Notes: a model not told the origin generated them from the letters alone. Shown: positions 23,363 through 35,968, counted from the stretch's first letter. The stretch is 64,000 nucleotides of DNA from Petunia secreta (GCA_029990175.1 JARKIP010000005.1:49713001-49777000), one strand, 5' to 3'. Numbers and translations: made by a program.

Positions 23363-24372
23363 TGTCTTTTATCTTTTTTGTGATGAGTGTTTAGATTTTG
23401 CAGGAAGATGATGTTCTTTTGTAAGTTATGTGTTGTTTTATGAAGAAATGCTTTATAACTATAGACCATTTTGAAAGTTGAATTTTGTAAGTTTTTGTAA
23501 TTTGAATTTTGGTAATTATGAATCCTTCTCTGATAAGTTAACAGTCTGAACATTCGTAATTACTTTAATATTTAGTAAATTTGAGTACTTAACGGTAACT
23601 GTGTGAGCCTATATACAGCTTTCCATTTACAGAAACCATTTCCAGCTCAATTTTCTCTTCACTCTCTTTATGCCATTTTCAATTTCAATCAGCGGTTGTG
23701 CTTCTGTGACACGACCCGAATTTTTGGCTAGCCCATGCGGGCACCCGACATCCTTCCCTAGACCTGTCGGGCGAACCCTTAACAACTGAATTAGGAAAAT
23801 GAATATAAATCCAACTCATAAATAAGAATAAGACTTAGCAAAAGAAACACGGATATACTAATACCTCTAAGTTGTACAAAAGAAATTACAACTAACTACC
23901 CAACATACTAGGTTTAGGGCTATCCAGACTAGACATCTAAGAGTACAAAAAAAGACAGATACCTTCTGAAGAGAGCAAAATAAAACTGAAATAATAAACA
24001 ATAAACTGGATGCCATCCGGAATAAAAGCTGGCTCACCCTAACAGCTGAAGTCGTCATCGCTCCTAAACAACGTGGCGAACTCAATCCTGGGGTGAACCT
24101 GCCGAAATGAAATAAATAGACAAGAGACAATTAACAAACAAGGGTGAGTCAAAAGGACTCAATAAGTGGGTAGACTAGCCACCTCAAAGAATAGGATAGC
24201 TAGCCAAGGAGAAGAAAAATAGGTAAACCAAATCCATCTTATTTAAACTATAAAAAGACAGAGCCAGATAATAACTGGAAACACGTATGGAGCCATAAAC
24301 AACCAGGGACACAAGGTAGACAGAACATATAGGGTTTTAAGTATCCCGAACATATCAACGATCAGAAATGCA

Positions 24373-24500
24373 TACTGTTGCGGCGTGCAACTCGATCCGT
24401 ATATTCATACTGTCGCGGCGTGCAACCCGATCTATATATTTATAGTATTGCGTGCAACCCGATCTGTATATTTATACTGTCGCGGCGTGCAACCCAGGAT
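24373..24500. repeat. About 50-bp tandem repeat in solo LTR
   Basis: Three to four copies of a unit with the core GCGGCGTGCAACCCGATC, beginning near 24378, 24417 and 24480, plus a shortened copy. Confidence 0.8.
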
Positions 24501-24651
24501 ACGAGCCAGAAATTTATAGGCAAACTGTAATATGTCCAGTACATGATATACATACGACATACATAAAACACAGCATGATAGTCACACAATAGTCAGCATG
24601 CGGTGCAATGAAATGGGATGAATGCGGTATGATGCAATGCAGTCACATGTG

Positions 24652-24872
24652 CCTGATACCTTCACGGGCTCGGGACTTTCATCGATTACCTGAAAGTATA
24701 TGCAATAATGACCTTTCACCGGCTAGGGACTCTCATCGATTACCGGGAAGCATATGCAATAATGACCCTTCACCGGTGCGGGACTCTCATCGCCAACCGG
24801 GAAGTATATGCAATAATGACCCTTCACCGGTGCGGGACTCTCATCGCCAACTGGGAAGTATATGCAATAATG
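24652..24872. repeat. 54-bp minisatellite, four copies, in solo LTR
   Basis: The phrase TGCAATAATG recurs at 24701, 24755, 24809 and 24863, exactly 54 bp apart. 54 is a multiple of three, so the array stays open in two frames and produces false ORFs. Confidence 0.9.
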
Positions 24873-26413
24873 GCAGGCAGAGTACAATGTTCAAATACTC
24901 AATGAAATACCAGTAATAGGACATAACATATAATATACAGTGTAACTTCAAAGCTAAGGCGTAATGAGTACGCCTATCGGCAGCTACACAAGTAAAGAAC
25001 ACGTGCTAGAAAATCTACGAGGTCAAATGCCTCTAAAGAAATGGATATAATCACTTACCTTGTTCCAAAGCTAGCACTGCTACTCAAAAGCCGCATTATC
25101 TTTTGGATTCATTGCCAAATGATCCTGCTTATTCAATAAGCAGAAAATATATCAAATTAGGCTAAAGGCTTCATTCCCTATATCTTAGGGCAATCCGGTT
25201 AGGAACCTGATACCCTATTCGCATACGCAATATGTAGGCCAAGCCTATGTACAGGGTTCAAAGTCACATAACCAAACCCTAAATAAATTACATGTATATG
25301 TTGTCCATAACTCACTGAATACGAATATATAATCAATTCCATTATCGGGGTCCAATTAACCCTTTAAACTATTAATTGAACTTATTAAAACGATGTCTAA
25401 TATCCCAATTTTTACCATTAAAATATATTCGAGTACACGTAACAAATTGAAATAATAGATTAACACCATTACCTAGACGTTTCGGGGGTAAAAATTCTAC
25501 TTTTTTCCTTCTCCTTTTTCCTTTCTTTTCTCATTTTCTGGTATTTTTCGTTGTTTTCGTTTCTCTCTCTCTCTCCTTCTCATTTCTGTTCTTTCTGGAA
25601 ATGCGCTGACGCTAAGTATTATATCCTTAGCTTAACCGACATAGTTATTTCCCTTTTCCTTTTTGTTTTATTTTATTTTCTTTTCTTTTCGCAGCAAAAA
25701 TTAAAACGGAACTCTACGAAATTTGAAATGATCCCAAATTTCTCAAGTAAGTTATACAAAATATATGTAACACACTTCCTAAGCCGGATCTCAAATCAGA
25801 CTCCCAAAACTCAATGTGCAAATTATATAGAAAAAGGTCAAATTATTTATCTTTCGGCATTTTAGCAGAAACTAGCAGAACAACCTCGAAATTCACTTTC
25901 GAAAGTTCACACATGTCACAAATAATCATACGAACCTAACGGCGCTTTCGAATTTCGAATCGGAGTTCGTTCGCCAAAATTGAGCTCGAAACCCTCTTTT
26001 TATGATATATCGCTAACGAAAATTGAAACCTTCTTCCGATACCTACCAAATGAAGTCCGATTTATCTCAAATTTTACAGACATGTCCTAATAGACTTAAC
26101 AAAGATTTTAAAATTATTGGCACGCCAATCGAAGTCCTAACTCCTGAAACGACTACCTAAGGTCGTTTCATTCTATCCACATTTTATCTTGATTTGTGTG
26201 TTAGCTTTTAAATTGTTACATCCTGGTGGTATTTTCGAAACGGTAAATATTTTGACATTGAAGCAAATGCACCATCATTTATTATGTGTATTGTAACCAA
26301 ATGTAGTATGAATAATGTTTAAGTGAGGACGATTCGGTGGCAATTCGTTTGATATTTTATTTATATGTATGGAAACACATTTAACACTTTTATAGGATTA
26401 AAATTATATACTC

Positions 26414-26560
26414 AATGATGTTCTTTTATAGGTTATGTGTTGTTTTATGAAGAAATGGTTGGTATTTACAGACCATTTTCATAGTTCAATTCTGTAGTAT
26501 TTTTGTAATTTGAATTTTGATAATTATGAATGCTTCTTTGATAAGTAATTTTGGTAGTGG
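26414..26560 (-). repeat. Orphan copy of the small-ORF promoter segment
   Basis: About 80 percent alike to 23405-23540 and 28991-29130 by eye (GTTCTTTTATAGGTTATGTG ... GATAATTATGAATGCTTC). No related ORF lies downstream on the minus strand, so the body has been lost. Confidence 0.65.
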
Positions 26561-27591
26561 GGGTGTTTTGTCCACGTTTTATCTTGATTTGTGTGATAGC
26601 TTTAAATAGTTTCATCGTGGTAGTCTTTTCGAAATAGTAAATATTTTGAAATTGAAGCCAATGAGGCGTCATTTATTATGTATATTGTAACAAAGTGGAG
26701 TATGAATTATGTTTAATGAGGAAGATTCAGTGGCAATTCGTTTGACATTTTTAGACTTGTTTATTCTATATGGTAATATATTTTACATAATTAAGTATTT
26801 GATTCATTCATATAAATTAATTTTTTGTTGAATTTTCAAATTTTGATTTGATTGTTAACTTTCAGTAATAACGTTTTCTATTGTTAAACATTTATATTAT
26901 TATCACTAAGTAATTACCGTCATCATTTGTGGGTTTTATTATTACAGAATGATGTATATATTTCTTTAAGCGCTGACATTCCGTCATCAATCTATTTCTA
27001 TTGTTAAACATTTTATATTTTCAGCACTAACTTAAATGAAGATTTTATTTTTAGTATAAAAAATTGTGTTCAGTATGGATTATGTACCTTTTTAGTTATT
27101 TTATTAACTCTTTCAAACACATTTTGATATTTTATTTGCATGTAAAATTAAGTAATAAGCGTAATAATTCAATTCGTCATCATTTTGGTTCAAGTCGTTA
27201 CAAAATTAAGTTTTATATTGGCCTTAAGTTATGACGTTATGATATTAACTTATTTAAAAATCTGTATATTTTCAGTGGAAATTTATTCAGATCTTATATA
27301 ATGCCTAAATTTTGCTATTTATTGTCATTAGTTAAATAGTAATTCGTTCATAAGTTCTTTGAAATAAATTTTTTGTTTGCCAATTAGGTTAACTAACCGA
27401 TATATGAAGCCAATTCGGTATAATTTGTGGTTCAGTCATCATAAATTGAAGACTCTATAGGTCTTACATGCTGACGATAAGGTATGAGTTTTGAAGTAGG
27501 CAGAAGTTGGTAGTACATAACTCAATATATCATTGATAAGTAAACAAAGATTACATCACGAAACTAGTACATAATGATATCTAATAAAATA

Positions 27592-27652
<61 letters not shown>
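27592..27652. repeat. (TA)n microsatellite
   Basis: About 30 TA units directly 3' of small ORF copy b. Copy a is followed by a TA repeat in the same place. Confidence 0.95.
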
Positions 27653-27655
<3 letters not shown>

Positions 27656-27659
27656 AAAT

Positions 27660-27970
27660 AAAGCTATTACTTTAGGAGAATTTGGAGGAGTTTCAAAGCT
27701 CATTGGATCAATGTTATTGTGTTGAAGGAGTGCACGAATTATCCGTTCTATACAGTTAGTTGTCCTTTGGTGCTACGCATCGTGGTTAAGGAGGTCAAAC
27801 CTAATACCCCAGATTTTACCATTCAATTGGTTCTACATCCGCAAGATAGTTTCAACTTCATTTTAGATATTGACAAGATCGTGCTACATGTTCTGAAGGT
27901 TTGTTATTTGAATTGGTGGTGCTGCAGCAGAATTCACAGTAGGAAGGTTAACATTTTGGTTGTTTTCCAT
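27660..27970 (-). pseudogene. Small MULE-internal ORF, copy b
   Basis: ATG at 27970 gives MENNQNVNLPTVNSAAAPPI. The frame continues with four internal stops through RTTNCIERIIRALLQHNNID and ends with FETPPNSP. Start, middle (IERI-RALL) and end (TPPNSP) agree with copies c and d, which defines the family's length of about 100 codons. A TATA-like site lies near 28045. Confidence 0.55.
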
Positions 27971-28572
27971 TTTATTATTTTGTTGTAGGGATATTTTGAA
28001 GATGATATTTTATTTGGAGATTGTGTATTTTATTTATTAAGAAAATAGGCATTATAGACAAGTTTTGAATTTTGAAGAGTTGTAATGTTTACCGTTTCAG
28101 AATTAAGTTATTTGAATATTCTAAATATGATTCTTATCTAGAAAACGACAATCATTTTGATGATATTAATTGAAAAATGGACACCGTTTTGCTGTCGATT
28201 GAGTTATCTGGAAGTCTTAAATATAAACAGTTTAAATTTTATGTAGTTTATATTCTCATCTAAGGATAGCTTGTTATCCACCAAATTATTAATGAAATTA
28301 TCTCTTATTTTGTATTTTTTGATATCTTTAACAGTTTATGTAAACTCCTTACATACTTTCTTTGAGAATGTAAATGAAATTCTTTCTTTGAGAATGTAAA
28401 TGAAGATAAAAACTACAGTTTATTCAAGTAGGTTGCAGTCACTATAATATATAATATAATATTTCATTGATATTTAAATTGAAATACAAAAGCATATATA
28501 ATAAAAGCAATCATACTGCTTTAACAGAACTTAAAATAATTAAAAATGTAGACATTTCAACAGCATATATAT

Positions 28573-28896
28573 CTAATTTTCGGAACTTTGAGAATTTGGA
28601 GAAGTTGGTGGAGTATCTTGAAATTCCACTGGATTGATGTGGTTACGGAGAAGGAGTGCAGTAATCATACGATCCACACGATTGATTATCATTTGATGCT
28701 CTTCACCATGGTTATGAAGCATTCTTTTAATATTCAATATATCCTTTTTCAATTGTTCATATCTTTTCTTGATTGACTCAACTTTCAGTTCCACAGTAGA
28801 AGCTTCCAACTTCATTTTATTAATTTATGATATTTGAATTGTTTGGGCTGGAACAGATTGGCTATGTGGAACAGTTGAACGTTGGTTATTTTTCAT
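28573..28896 (-). pseudogene. Small MULE-internal ORF, copy c (best preserved)
   Basis: ATG at 28896 gives MKNNQRSTVPHSQSVPAQTI. One TAA follows at codon 24, then the same frame stays open for 80 codons from MKLEASTVELK to the natural stop at 28573. The protein is charged and probably helical (KRYEQLKKDILNIKRML), then RVDRMITALLLRN, a DTPPTSP motif and a polar tail. TATA box at 28934-28945. No similarity to a family that I know. If the TAA is disregarded, about 107 residues. Confidence 0.55.
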
Positions 28897-28933
28897 TGAT
28901 ATTTTTTGTAAGAATATGTATATAGGGAATGCG

Positions 28934-28945
28934 TTATATTTATAG
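28934..28945 (-). promoter_or_regulatory. TATA box of small ORF copy c
   Basis: CTATAAATATAA on the minus strand about 40 bp before the ATG. Copy d has CTATAAATATAG at 30794-30805. The conservation suggests that these were transcribed units. Confidence 0.55.
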
Positions 28946-29853
28946 ATAATTGAAAAGTTGTGACATTTGGAGTTTTTATATTTAAAAAGACGATGATTCT
29001 CTTTTGTAGGTAATGTGTAGTTTTATGAAGAAATGGTTGGCATTTACTGGCCATTTTCAAAGTTCAATTTTGTAACATTTTGTAATTTGAATTTTGGTAA
29101 TTATGAATCCTTTTTTGATAAGTTAACAATCTTCTCCTTTTAAATTAATTTAATATTTAATAATTTTTGTAGTGGTTGTGCATTGTCCACATTTTATCTT
29201 TATTTGTATGATAACTTTAAATAATTACATCGTGGTAGTTTTTTCGGAATAATAAATATTTTAAAATTGAAGCCAATGCTGCATCATTTATTATGTAAGT
29301 TGTAACAAAATAAAGTATGAATTATGTTTAAGTGAGGACGATTCGGTGGCAATTCGTTTGATATTTTTAGACTTGTTTATTCTGTATGACAATATATTTA
29401 ACACTTATAGATGATGAAAATAATATAGTCAAGGCGCTATTTTACGTAATTAAGTAGTTGATTCATACATACAAATTAATTTTAGGTGGATTTTTCTGTT
29501 TTCATTTGATTGTTAACTTTAAATAATAACATTGTGTTCTGAATTCGTCATCGTTTGTGGATTTTATTGTTATAAAATGATGTATATATTTCTTTAAGTG
29601 CTGACATTTCGTCATCAATTATTTTAATATTTTTTAAACATGTAGAAAATGACAACCATTTTGGTGATTCATGTGTAGCTTACTTTATCAACGACAACCA
29701 TTTTGATGTCGATGATTTATCTAGTAGTCTTTAATCTGAATAATCCCCTTAAGCCTCTTCACATACAGACCTTTTAAATTCTGCACTTTTCAATAAAAGA
29801 GATATGTTCCTTTATTATTTCAAATGCACTAATTCAATCACACCCCAACGGTC

Positions 29854-29860
29854 TATAAAT
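29854..29860 (+). promoter_or_regulatory. TATA box of plus-strand small ORF
   Basis: TATAAAT in GGTCTATAAATACCACC, with a leader containing ATCATCATCC about 30 bp further on. Confidence 0.5.
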
Positions 29861-29873
29861 ACCACCAAATTAG

Positions 29874-30170
29874 TCTCCTAAAGATCATCATCCAATTTTT
29901 AAGAAAATCATAGGCAAAAAATTTATAAAAAATATAGCTCGCAGATCACGCTACACAAGACGTCAACAAAGGGAAGACATTCAAGAGATACGTGAGTTCC
30001 TCGAAGAAGCACGTATATGGCAGCTAATGGATGTAAGAAGAATGATAAGGGTGCTTCCAGTGATTTTGGAGTTTATTGGCAGAGATCGTGATGATTACGT
30101 AGTACTCCCAATTCTCCACCTCCCGCCAAAGTTGATTGATGTTTTTCTTTTAGTATTTCATGTTATTTAG
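29874..30170 (+). pseudogene. Plus-strand small ORF without ATG
   Basis: The frame is open from 29874 to the TAG at 30168-30170. From codon ATA at 29910 it reads as a basic then helical protein of about 86 residues (ARRSRYTRRQQREDIQEIRE, then RIWQLMDVRRM, GRDRDDY and LHLPPKL). ATA probably replaces the ATG start. A TATA box is at 29854, and the sequence after the stop (ATCAAATTATCAATGAAATT) recurs at 28279-28298, which suggests a second, lost copy. It lies divergently between copies c and d. The function is unknown. Confidence 0.45.
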
Positions 30171-30452
30171 GTTCATTCATCAAATTATCAATGAAATTTT
30201 CTTTTTTTAAAATATATTTTTCTTGCAAATCTGTCACTTTGTTTGGAATTATTGGTGAAACACAGTTTTCAGATGTAATGGAAGTATGGACAAATTAATA
30301 CCACATAATTTGACAGTTTTCATTCATAATTAAAGCAACAAAATACAATAACCACAGAATACAATAACTGCAGTTATACTACTTAACCAAAAGTACTAGA
30401 TATAATATTTAATAATATATAATAAAAAAGCATATATAATTAATTTCCAGCA

Positions 30453-30710
30453 TCAGGAGAATTTGGAGGAGTGTCCATTGTGGAGGAGGAGTGTAGTAAG
30501 CATCCTTTCAATTCGTTCAATCCAGCGATTGAAGAGATGCCTAATACTCCATATATCAGCAGTCAAGCGGACAGTATTGTGGTTGATTGTTGTAATGTCG
30601 TTTTTGCAAAGCAGCAATTTCCTATAGTATGTTTCCATAATTTTCATTACTATTTGCTGGGCTGGGGCATAATGCCCATTAGCAACAATTTCATTTTGAT
30701 AGTTTTCCAT
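30453..30710 (-). pseudogene. Small MULE-internal ORF, copy d
   Basis: The family start is the ATG at 30710 (MENYQNEIVANGHYAPAQQI), although the frame is open further upstream to 30809. It continues with IWSIRHLFNRWIERIERML and TTLLLHN, then shifts frame; the family's TPPNSP end lies in another frame up to about 30440. TATA box at 30794-30805. About 86 codons are intact. Confidence 0.55.
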
Positions 30711-32199
30711 TTGTGTTTGTGGTTTGTGAGCAAATTCCGATTCTGTGAGTAAGATGATACTTTTAGATTGTGTGTTTGGTTTTAGGAAATGGTCTATATT
30801 TATAGACAAATTTTGAAACTGAACAATAGTAAGTAATTAATTTTTCAGGTTTTGAAATATCAATTAATTTTATCTTGGGAAGTTAAAAAAGTAGCCATTT
30901 TGACGTCTTTCAATAATAAGAATCGTGCTTTGAAACGGTCACCAATCTGGTTATATTTATGATTTCTCCATGCGCACCCTCGAGTTATGTGTAAGGTTTA
31001 AATATGCACACATTGGTAGTTTTTCTAAAATAGTAAAAGTTTTGAAATTGAAGCCAATCTGCCATTATTTGTTATTAATATAACGATTAAATGAAGTATC
31101 CATTCAGTTTAAGTACTGACCATTCGTCCATTTTGTTTGAAATTTGAAATATGTTTATTTTCATTGGCAATTTAATTAACAGTTATGTAGTATGAAAATT
31201 TTAGTATTATACTAATTATTTAAGTTATTTCAATGTTTGATTGATAGGCTGAAACATATGTTTGGTGTTTTCCTAATTCTTTTATTTATTAATTTAAGTA
31301 ATAAAAAGGTGAACCCAATACGTCAGCATTTTGTTGTTTCTATTTGTTTAAAATGGAGTACTTAATGTCATTAATTGATGATGTTCTGGCATCAATTTTA
31401 AGCATGTATATATTTTCAATGGAATTATATATTGTAGGGATCGATTTAGTACTTAATGGCTCATTAACTTATTCAAAATACATTTTTAGTTGAATTTTGA
31501 TATTTTATTTGATTGTTAGGTCAAATAAATACTATATAAAGTCAATCCGTCATTATTTGAGGTGCATGCCCTTTCAAAATTGAATATTTTTACTGGAATT
31601 AAGCGGTGACGTCTGGCATCAATTCCTTTTAATATTTTCTGGCATGGTTAAGTAACAGGCATGTCAAACCAATCTGACATCATTTTATAGTTCGTGTCAT
31701 TTACAAAATGAAGTGTGTAGTATTGTTAATGTTGCCGATGAGGCATCAGTTCATTTGAAAGTTTAAATATTTCTATTTTGATTGAGAATTAATAAAAAAA
31801 ATTAGTGGCAAAGATTATGCCCTGTGGATAATAATAACATAGTTACCTATTTCATTGATACCTTGAACACAAAAAATTTGACCGTTTTTGAGATTTTAGT
31901 TGCCTAAGGATTATAATAGCAGTAATGTGGAAAAATTAAACACTTAGTCGAAATGAATAGCAATACGGAACAAGAAAATAAAATAAAAATAGAAAGCCAA
32001 TATCCACAGACAAATCATTTGATAACAAAGAAGTATAGTATAGGTACTTAACAAAGATTGTAGAAGAGTAGCAACAATCCATTTTAATTGGCACAATAAA
32101 AATGATATCAGTCTAGTATAGTGTACCTTTTTGTGTCTGCATTAGGGATAAAGTTGAATGAATTTTGTATGGATTAAGTTTGTGCTACAGATGACGAAC

Positions 32200-34201
32200 T
32201 TGGTTCATCTTTTCTGTGGTACCTTCTTGCACGTGGAGTATGAGCTGAAGAATATATGCAGTTTCTTCTATTGTTCCTGTGTCTTTTGTACTGTCCACAC
32301 CAGAAATTACTCATAGTGTTTTCAGTTGATGATGTGAATCGCTTCTTCCTTCCTGGTCATTTTCTGACATCTGGAGGTTTAGTGATGTCTTCTTTGATGT
32401 TCTCTGAGACAACCCATCTACTTATGTGTCCTACAGCTTTTATTTCTCCTTCATATGTTTTCCACCAGTGATCTTTGCTGAACCACTCAGAGCAAAATGG
32501 AAATTTTTCAAGGTGTCCCTTCTCGATTACTGCAATTGCATGTATGCAAGGCATCTCATTCATTTTTGAATTCCAAGAAGGTGCATGTCTTTTCTTTGAG
32601 GTTTACTTCGTATTAAACACCTTGTTACTTCACCTCAAACTTCACATCTGTTTTGTGGTTCACATGAGTCGAAAGTATATGTTCAAACAGGAGTTAATGT
32701 AGTTATTGTGTGTGTAACAAGTATATAGTAATAACAGAATTTGTCAGAGACTAGTACTTACATCCATTTGGTATGCAACTTTAACTTTCCCAAGCAATTG
32801 TTTGTGCGCCCAAACTGATAGTCTATGAGAAATTCATTGTGTAGCACATCTTCTGTTATGAAACCAAGTTTGTAGATTTGCTTGTATGAACTCCATCATC
32901 CCTAATTATTGGCAACTCGCGTGATTTCTTAAGAACTGCGTTCATTGACTCCACATTATTCGTTATAAGCATGTTGAACCGGTTGTACGTATGGAAGGAT
33001 CGAGCCATCTTACTGACGGTCCTTCACTTATGTGCTGAGTAGCTTTTTTGTCTATCTTTCTATGTCTTTCATGGATTTTTCAAAATTGGTACTACTATAT
33101 GCTGGTGATGCTATATTGAAAAGTGCTATAACTTCTTTACCAAAGAATTTCTGTTTGAGGTTTTTTACTATGTAGTAGATACAGATTCCATGTTGGCACT
33201 CTGGATATACGTTTGCAACCGCATTTACAAGTGATGGGTTACAATCAGACATGATGGACATATTTGTGCACGTGCGAATTGCAGTTTTTAGCTCGGTTGT
33301 TCTCAAAATTGCCAACCCCAAAAGCTAACGGAAATATGTTGTTGTTTCCGTCCTTGGAGATTGCTAAGATTTTCACACCATTGTATTTCCCCTTTAGAAA
33401 TGTTGCATCAACCATTACTATAGGTCTACAACACTCCACCCTTAAATTGACGCTCTGTACGCGTAAAACATGTACAGAAACCTATAGAAAATGACAAAAA
33501 AGTCAGGAAGTTGCTGCAACATGCTTTTAAACATTTTCATGTTAAATCTTTTGAAGTCACACAGAGAGGGTGGGAATATACATGTTGTCATTATCACTTT
33601 TGATGTTTGTGTATGTGCCAGGGTTTTTCAATTTTATCATGTAGAGGTAAGATGTTATGATTTCATAGTTTTCTTCAGGGGTCCCTCTTATAACACCAAG
33701 GGCATGCTATATGGAACGCTAAGCTTTGTGGTAGAAGATTTGTAACCCATATCTCCTTTGCATCTCACTTATGACAAAATTTAGTGTTATTTTCATTTTC
33801 GAATTTCATAGCATCTCTGTAATATACTCAGATATGATTGCTAATGTTGCATTCCTTTTATCAGCTTTAATATAATCAATTGAACAATTTGTGCCTTTTC
33901 AATCTTTATAACCCTAAAATAGTCAGAATCTTTGACCTTTGTAGCTCTGACCGCCAGCTGCATTGTTTATCGATGCATCTCAGAGAATACATGCATTTGT
34001 TTGAGGTTTCTACCACAAACTGGAAATGGTGCATGATAAAAATATTGGGTATGCATTTCTTTAAGTTATTTTTGTCTAGTAACAATGATTTGTAACTCAT
34101 CTCATCCAATGTTGCATTAATTTGTAATAGTATCGTCTTCGTAACTATTTCAGCCATCTTCTTTTTCCCCTTCCTCTTTCTTTTCTCGGTATCAACCTTA
34201 A
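32200..34201 (-). pseudogene. MULE-1 transposase, central and C-terminal part
   Basis: Minus strand. A basic segment (EKRKRKGKKK) leads into the Mutator DNA-binding domain (34157-33906, with VVETSNKCMYSLRC). The MULE catalytic domain follows: IVMVDATFLKGKY (Asp1, about 33413), IMSDCNPS with CQHGICIYY (Asp2), and NNVESMN (Glu, about 32955). The SWIM zinc finger (EMPCIHAIAV) and the C-terminal PPDVRK follow to about 32357; beyond that are stops. Several frameshifts. The N-terminal exon is at 46407-46946, moved away by the LTR insertion at 34207. The product would cut and paste the element. Confidence 0.85.
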
Positions 34202-34834
34202 ATGTCTGTCATACCCGATTTTGGACTCAATTCGAGGCAAGTCGGGTTTCGGATTTGACTGGGTAGACTCGTTTGAGTTTAAATGTTGGAGTCGTCACCT
34301 AATATAATTTATAAGGCGTATTAGGTCACCTAATATCTAAAATCAAGTTCAAAAGGACTACTATCCTATTTCAGAGATTCTATATGGGTAAGAAGTTCAG
34401 ATGAATCGGGGAAGAAGGTGTTAGGCATTTCCCCGAGTCCCATTAAAAGTGGTTACCATCCGAGTCTTAATTTTGGGATGTAAACAGTATATGTCGTCAT
34501 GAATACTAACTTAGGTATAATATACTTACATATGAAAACAAATAACTTTCATGTTCGATCTATGTTTAATTCTAATCGCATCTATAGCCTCTAATTTCAA
34601 AGCCTAATCGTAAACAAGTATTACCATACGGATGGACATTCTAATTTAACTTACATATGTAATCAACACCTTTTGAAAAGAATATTGGCAAAAAAAACTT
34701 ATTCTGCAAATAATTTCAGATTTAATATGTCACGACCCAAAATCTGGATCCGTGATGGCACCTAAACGATATTGCCTAGGCGAACCAACAGAAACAAAAA
34801 TGCGGAAATAAACTGAAAGAAGAGAAACATGATG

Positions 34835-34870
<36 letters not shown>

Positions 34871-35279
34871 GGAATCCAAAAGAAGGTAGACACCCCTGTC
34901 TACTATACCCAACAAACACCAATGGAGCATCTATAGAGTGACTCAATCGAAATAAAATACAACAGAAGTGAAGTGGAGTCTATCTCTATACAACACTGGC
35001 GGTACGCCACCGTGGACTGTACGGTTGGCTCACCTCAACAAAATAATACAGCAGCCTCGAACGGTCGCTACTGTCTCGATGGCTATCTAGAAGAAGTACC
35101 TGCACATGTGGCAGAGTAAGTTATGAGCCGAAGCCCAGTAAGATCACTGACAGGCCCGCTAAATCACCCTTGCGGGACATGTCGCAAACATGCATCGCAA
35201 GCAACTAAGCACGTCGTTTCTACGTAAATAAATAGCGGAATCGCACATATTCACAATATAATTATCCAAGTATATATAA

Positions 35280-35281
<2 letters not shown>

Positions 35282-35365
<84 letters not shown>
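35282..35365. repeat. (TA)42 microsatellite in Tekay-2 3' LTR
   Basis: 84 bp here but only about 20 bp at the matching place in the sister LTR (40885-40904): expansion since insertion. Confidence 0.95.
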
Positions 35366-35367
<2 letters not shown>

Positions 35368-35749
35368 ATACGTATGTACCTATGTACATACAGATAGCAT
35401 ATGTCACATACACATTAAGTAAGCCAGTAGTCTCAGAATATCATACACAAGTCAAAGAGGATTATGCCCACCCAACGTAAGGCCTAGGTCAATCAAACAG
35501 TGGTTTGGAGGTCCCATCTCTACTCCCACGCCGACTAACCTAAACCTACGGTAGGCTAGCAACACCGCCAACGGACGTAGGCAACAATACATTCATCACT
35601 CAATATCAGCACGCACCCTGTGCGGCTCCGTCTATAGGCCATAACGCCATTGTCAACATAAACAACATACCAGTGACCCGTAGTCACTGTCTCAATCATA
35701 AGGAGGTAGACCAATGACCCGTAGTCGTTGTCTCATCTCATCTATATAC

Positions 35750-35968
35750 GACCACACCACACCCCCTGTCAAGTGTGTCGTGTCTCAACAATCTAGTGAC
35801 CACACCACACCCCCTGTCAAGTGTGTCACATCTCAAATATCTAGTGACCACACCACACCCCCTGTCAAGTGTGTCACATCTCAATAATCAAGTGTCCACA
35901 CCACACCCCCTGTCAAGTGTGACACATCTCATAGTATAGGCGACACCACACCCCCTGTCAAGTGTCCC
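35750..35968 (-). repeat. 47-bp minisatellite in Tekay-2 3' LTR
   Basis: Five copies of ACCACACCCCCTGTCAAGTG at about 47-bp steps. The sister LTR has the same at 41288-41508, with one copy shortened by a base. Confidence 0.9.

Larger units (their letters stand above)
23707..26170 (-). mobile_element. Solo LTR of a Tekay-related element (2464 bp)
   Basis: Starts TGACACGACCC and ends GGTCGTTTCA, the same terminal pattern as the Tekay LTRs read on the minus strand (TGTCACGACCC ... GGTCGTTACA). The block at 25910-26000 matches the Tekay-2 LTR at 36710-36760. Flanks are TTCTG (23702-23706) and TTCTA (26171-26175), a 5-bp duplication with one change. A paralogous unfilled site is visible at 29170-29195 (GGTTGTGCATTGTCCACATT). 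No internal genes, so it is a recombination remnant. ORFs at 23867, 24608 and 25551 are incidental. Confidence 0.8.
22500..32180. repeat. AT-rich block of diverged repeats inside MULE remains
   Basis: About 7 kb without the solo LTR. Recurrent phrases are GACGATTCGGTGGCAATTCG (near 26327 and 29338), CGTCATCATTTTG-like motifs at irregular 130-280 bp steps, and a 130-bp promoter-like segment (23405, 26414, 28991). Similar phrases occur at 47080-47800 on the other side of the transposase. It also holds the small ORFs listed separately. Outside them I see no coding sequence. Confidence 0.65.

Noticed and set aside
24652..24872. Evenly spaced repeats reminiscent of a CRISPR array
   Set aside because: Whole 54-bp units are conserved, with no variable spacers, in a plant LTR.
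24608..24916. 102-codon ORF with repeated ICNNDPSPVRDSHR motif
   Set aside because: It is the translation of a 54-bp minisatellite inside a solo LTR; the period is a multiple of three, so stops are avoided by chance.
35159..35413. 84-codon ORF of alternating Tyr-Ile
   Set aside because: Product of a TA microsatellite.
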